Source: Nitrospira sp. (GTDB lineage Bacteria; Nitrospirota; Nitrospiria; Nitrospirales; Nitrospiraceae). Taken from it: 34,832 nucleotides of DNA. Below, piece by piece: positions 32,240 through 34,832 of this stretch (within the stretch, counting starts at the first letter, position 1; each line of letters opens with the position of its first letter). Below the pieces are notes generated by a model that did not search any database, was not told the origin of the DNA, and was given only the letters and a program-made list of their open reading frames with translations. The stretch is from assembly GCA_020697375.1 (NCBI GenBank), contig JAJFBJ010000047.1:1-34832 (forward strand). Direction: 5' to 3'. Position numbers and translations under genes: made by a program.

Positions 32240-33954
32240 CGAGGCAGTCCTTGCGAGGTTCTCCGGTCATATCGACGCGCTACCCTGCGCCCCACGACAT
32301 CGCCGGCGGCGCGGAGCAGAGCTTCCACGTACAGCCCACTCAACAGCGCAACGTACAGGCGGTCGCGGAGTCCGTCGAGGCAGTGAGGGAGCAGCAGGCG
32401 CATGCCATGGGCCTTGCCGTAGAGGATGACCCACACGGCCACGATGAGGAAAGTCGAGAGGGCCACGAACGAATCGAAGAGACGCTGATTCCAGGCGGCC
32501 GCTTCAAAATAGGCCGCCACGTGGCCGGGAGCCGGGTAGAGGAAGTGGCTAAAGGCCTCTCCGGCCCAGAGATAGGTCAGTCCGATGAGCGTCATGGTGG
32601 CGACCATCGTGAGGGACACCTTCCATGAGGCAACGGCCTCGAGGCGGTAGAGACTGAATGTGGCTTGAGCGGACGTGACCCAGGCGAAGAAGAGAAAAAT
32701 CAAGGTGCCTTGCGTCTCGAAGAGAGGAATGTTCACAAGCCCATGGGCCATGAGCACGATGAGCAGGGGAAGGATGAGCGTGATGGCCAGTCCGGTGATC
32801 CAAGGCAAGAGGGCAAATTCTCTGGTGTCTCGCAAGCTGTGAGCGTCGGGGAGCTTGAACTCGGTCCGCGACTTGTGGATGTTCGCCCCGGAATTCAGAA
32901 ATAACGTGGCTTTGAACAGGCCATGGGCACAGAGATGAAACACGGCCAACGCGAAGGCTCCCAGCCCGCATTCCATCACCATGTATCCCATTTGCCCCAT
33001 GGTCGAGTATACGAGAGTCCGTTTGATGCTGGACTGAGTCAACATGGTGGCGGCTCCGATCAGGGCGGTCAGCGCGCCGACGAAGAACAGCACATAGAGC
33101 GTGGCAGGAGCCGACCCAAATAGAGGAGCCAGCCGGTTCACGAGAAATCCCCCGGCGTTCACAATGCCCGCATGCAGCATGGCGGACACGGGGGTCGGAG
33201 CTTCAATGGTGCCGGCGAGCCACACATGGAAGGGAAACTGCGCGGATTTGGTCATGATCGTGATGACCAGCAGGAGCGTGACGAGCGTCACAGAGCGCAT
33301 TTCAAACCATGTGCCCTCCCAGAACCCCGTAGCGGCGGCGTCGCCGTTCGCCTGTTCGAAGAGCACCGACAGGTCGAAGGTCCCGAAGGCCGAATAGGCC
33401 AGCATGATGGCAATGACAAAAGCGGCGTCGCCGATGCCATGTACGCGCAGGGTCGTGCGTCCAGCCTGCCGGGCCGCGGCGCTTTCGGCATTGAAGGTGA
33501 GCAGGCTTCTGAGCAGCCAGGTGACCATATGCCAAAACAAGAAGAGCCAAAGGAGATGCCCGCTGGTGACGAGACATAACAAGACGAAGGTCAAGAGGCT
33601 CAACAGGAGATAAAACCTGACATAGCCCGGGTCGTCTCGCATGTAGCGCCGCGAGTACAGGTGGATGACGAAACTCACCGAGGTGATCAGCACCATCATG
33701 ACCGCCGCGAGCCGATCCACGAACACTATGGGAATGAGAGGCGAGGGCGGACCGGACAACCGGAAGGGGGTCGGGTCTGCGCTGAGCCGGTAGAGCGTGA
33801 ACAGGGCAGCGCAGGTTGAAAACGCCAATGCTCCAATGCCGATGGCGGCGCTTCGCTCGGCCTGACGCTCATCGAGCAGGGCAATCGCGGCACTGGCCAC
33901 GAACGGGGCGCCGATTGCGAATAATATGATGAGTGATGGCATGAGGTGACTCAT
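32236..33954 (-). CDS. dabB: Inorganic carbon transporter subunit DabB (NuoL/MrpA-like)
   Basis: The 572-residue product has about 14-16 membrane helices and the antiporter-like core of complex I NuoL: IHLYSRRYMRDDPGYVRFY, WLFLFWHMVTWLLRSLL and the conserved FHVWLAGTIEAPTPVSAMLH plus IVNAGGFLVNRL. SSIKRTLVYSTMGQMGYM and HLCAHGLFKATLFLNSG follow. In DAB complexes this subunit couples cation flow to DabA. It is shorter than NuoL at the C-terminus and has no partner Mrp or Nuo genes, which fits DabB. ATG 33954 has no clear ribosome binding site; ATG 33942 is possible. Confidence 0.9.
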   Translation of the reverse strand: MSHLMPSLIILFAIGAPFVASAAIALLDERQAERSAAIGIGALAFSTCAALFTLYRLSADPTPFRLSGPPSPLIPIVFVDRLAAVMMVLITSVSFVIHLYSRRYMRDDPGYVRFYLLLSLLTFVLLCLVTSGHLLWLFLFWHMVTWLLRSLLTFNAESAAARQAGRTTLRVHGIGDAAFVIAIMLAYSAFGTFDLSVLFEQANGDAAATGFWEGTWFEMRSVTLVTLLLVITIMTKSAQFPFHVWLAGTIEAPTPVSAMLHAGIVNAGGFLVNRLAPLFGSAPATLYVLFFVGALTALIGAATMLTQSSIKRTLVYSTMGQMGYMVMECGLGAFALAVFHLCAHGLFKATLFLNSGANIHKSRTEFKLPDAHSLRDTREFALLPWITGLAITLILPLLIVLMAHGLVNIPLFETQGTLIFLFFAWVTSAQATFSLYRLEAVASWKVSLTMVATMTLIGLTYLWAGEAFSHFLYPAPGHVAAYFEAAAWNQRLFDSFVALSTFLIVAVWVILYGKAHGMRLLLPHCLDGLRDRLYVALLSGLYVEALLRAAGDVVGRRVARRYDRRTSQGLPR

Positions 33955-34458
33955 TGAGATACTACGAGCGAGAATAAAAATGCGCCTCAGTATGGTTGGA
34001 GGCTAACGGCTCCTGTCGAATCACGTGCCGAAGAACAAGCACTGAAATCAAGTCGTGAGAAAACGGCAAGTTCCCGGGAGCCATCATCCGGTCGATGGCC
34101 GTGCGAGGATTCTCCTTGCGCCTCAGGCCGCGGCGGACGGAATTATAACTTTGAATTCGTTCGCTTTTCCAGACAGAATCCGGGCTGCTGCCTCTTTCAA
34201 AGATTCGAAGTCTTGACGCCGGTTCCGGTGCGTCATGATGTGCGTGGGCTGTGAATGTTTGGACCACCCTTTCGATGGATATCCAGACTGCAAGACCGTT
34301 TGAAGGTATCTCACCCCGCGAGCAGATTTGTCCATCCGGTGATCGCTGGTCTGTCTCGTTGTGAGACAGATTTTTTTTGAGAGCCGATCGTCCACGCAGG
34401 GTTGCACCGAAGTTGGTCGGACGATCAAGGGTTGAGTCGACCTATCCTGCCGTGCATA
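33955..34458. other. Divergent intergenic stretch of 504 bases between dabB and pdhA
   Basis: It holds the terminator and pdhA promoter listed separately. A minus-strand frame (34123-34236) encodes 37 residues ending EAAARILSGKANEFKVIIPS, plausible as a small protein but without a ribosome binding site. I see nothing else. Confidence 0.35.
34350..34378 (+). terminator. Rho-independent terminator on the plus strand
   Basis: TCTGTCTC (34350-34357) and GAGACAGA (34363-34370) form a perfect 8-bp stem with a 5-base loop, followed at once by eight T. No plus-strand gene precedes it in the 395 bases since dabB, so it either ends an unannotated RNA or shields pdhA. Confidence 0.75.
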
Positions 34459-34460
34459 AT
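34432..34460 (+). promoter_or_regulatory. Probable pdhA promoter
   Basis: TTGAGT (34432-34437) and CATAAT (34455-34460) are 17 bases apart. The -10 overlaps the first candidate ATG (34459), so transcription would begin near the second in-frame ATG (34468). Confidence 0.4.
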
Positions 34461-34832
34461 GACCGACATGGACAAGGCAGACCTTTTCTCGCTCTATCAC
34501 CAGATGTTGCTGATCCGCCGATTCGAAGAAAAATCGGCGGAGATGTATGCCCTCGCGAAAATCGCCGGGTTCCTGCATCTCTATATCGGCGAAGAAGCCG
34601 TGGCCGTCGGAGCCATCGCCGCTCTTCGGCCGGACGATTATGTGATCAGCGCTTACCGTGACCATGGACATTGTCTCGCCAGAGGGTCCGATCCGAATCT
34701 GGTGATGGCCGAGCTGTTCGGCCGGGCCACCGGCCTGTGCAAAGGCAAAGGCGGTTCCATGCATCTGGTGGATCTCGCCAACCGATTTATGGGCGGTTAT
34801 GCCATCGTCGGCGGCCATATTCCGCTGGGCGC
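34459..34832 (+). CDS. pdhA: Pyruvate dehydrogenase E1 component, alpha subunit (partial)
   Basis: The frame is open to the right edge, giving 124 residues. It matches the start of E1 alpha subunits: [20 protein letters not shown], then [36 protein letters not shown] and the thiamine diphosphate region [10 protein letters not shown]1 alpha and beta decarboxylate pyruvate in the pyruvate dehydrogenase complex. The second half of the thiamine diphosphate motif lies outside the window. Two starts are possible: ATG 34459 and ATG 34468. The promoter position favours 34468 with little or no leader. Other 2-oxoacid dehydrogenases are an alternative, but [12 protein letters not shown] is most like pyruvate dehydrogenase. 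Confidence 0.88.
   Translation, partial: MTDMDKADLFSLYHQMLLIRRFEEKSAEMYALAKIAGFLHLYIGEEAVAVGAIAALRPDDYVISAYRDHGHCLARGSDPNLVMAELFGRATGLCKGKGGSMHLVDLANRFMGGYAIVGGHIPLG

Noticed and set aside
34123..34818. Minus-strand open frame of 231 codons across the pdhA start
   Set aside because: It runs antisense to E1 alpha motifs. Only its last 37 codons (34123-34236), outside pdhA, could be a small gene, and they lack a ribosome binding site.
1..34832. CRISPR array, integrase, transposase or attachment sites
   Set aside because: No evenly spaced direct repeats, no recombinase motifs and no tRNA-associated duplications were seen on either strand.

Overview
This window most probably comes from a Nitrospira-like bacterium (phylum Nitrospirota). 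That is an inference from gene content: a DabA/DabB inorganic-carbon pump with a PII-like partner, a pyruvoyl-dependent arginine decarboxylase next to an agmatinase, a deoxyhypusine-synthase-like enzyme, high-GC coding with AT-poor spacers, and intergenic repeats beginning CTAGCAGG that resemble those I recall from Nitrospira genomes. No rRNA, tRNA, CRISPR array, transposase or integrase is visible, so this is chromosomal background with accessory gaps rather than a mobile island.

Layout. Positions 1-2000 hold the tail of an ABC-F ATPase, a glycosyltransferase-like protein that has only half of the usual GT-B fold, and a ZIP metal transporter. Positions 2100-7470 form a plus-strand block: a deoxyhypusine/homospermidine-synthase-like enzyme, a secreted DsbA-like thioredoxin, a small zinc-ribbon protein, an aldehyde dehydrogenase, pyruvoyl arginine decarboxylase and agmatinase. 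Together these could run arginine -> agmatine -> putrescine -> homospermidine. An RluF-type pseudouridine synthase follows.

Positions 8330-14290 (minus) carry a membrane four-helix-bundle sensor-like protein and an envelope-spanning export set (HlyD-type adaptor, TolC-type channel, ABC exporter). The ABC subunit has lost its ATPase motifs. The gap between the sensor and the exporter holds repeats. purE-purK (plus) diverge from the adaptor gene. A membrane hybrid histidine kinase with a dead receiver follows at 16504-18366.

Positions 18379-21985 (minus) hold a rhomboid protease, a DHH phosphoesterase, a LOG-like Rossmann protein and a CBS-PilZ protein. Positions 22133-25468 (plus) are a tight run: an MNIO (DUF692) family protein with a fused C-terminal domain, a tRNA-dihydrouridine synthase and a Maf pyrophosphatase. 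Positions 25469-28700 are loosely packed: a DUF1398-like protein, a secreted hypothetical, a frameshifted VOC fragment, a Tat-exported intradiol dioxygenase and an Ig-like gene tail. Positions 28684-33954 (minus) are dabB-dabA-PII-like, which should energise CO2/bicarbonate uptake for autotrophy. The window ends inside pyruvate dehydrogenase E1 alpha.

The observations most worth following are the MNIO fusion with a DUF2063-like C-terminal domain, the pseudo-ATPase exporter, the kinase with an aspartate-less receiver, the polyamine block, and the CTAGCAGG repeats that supply gene stop codons.
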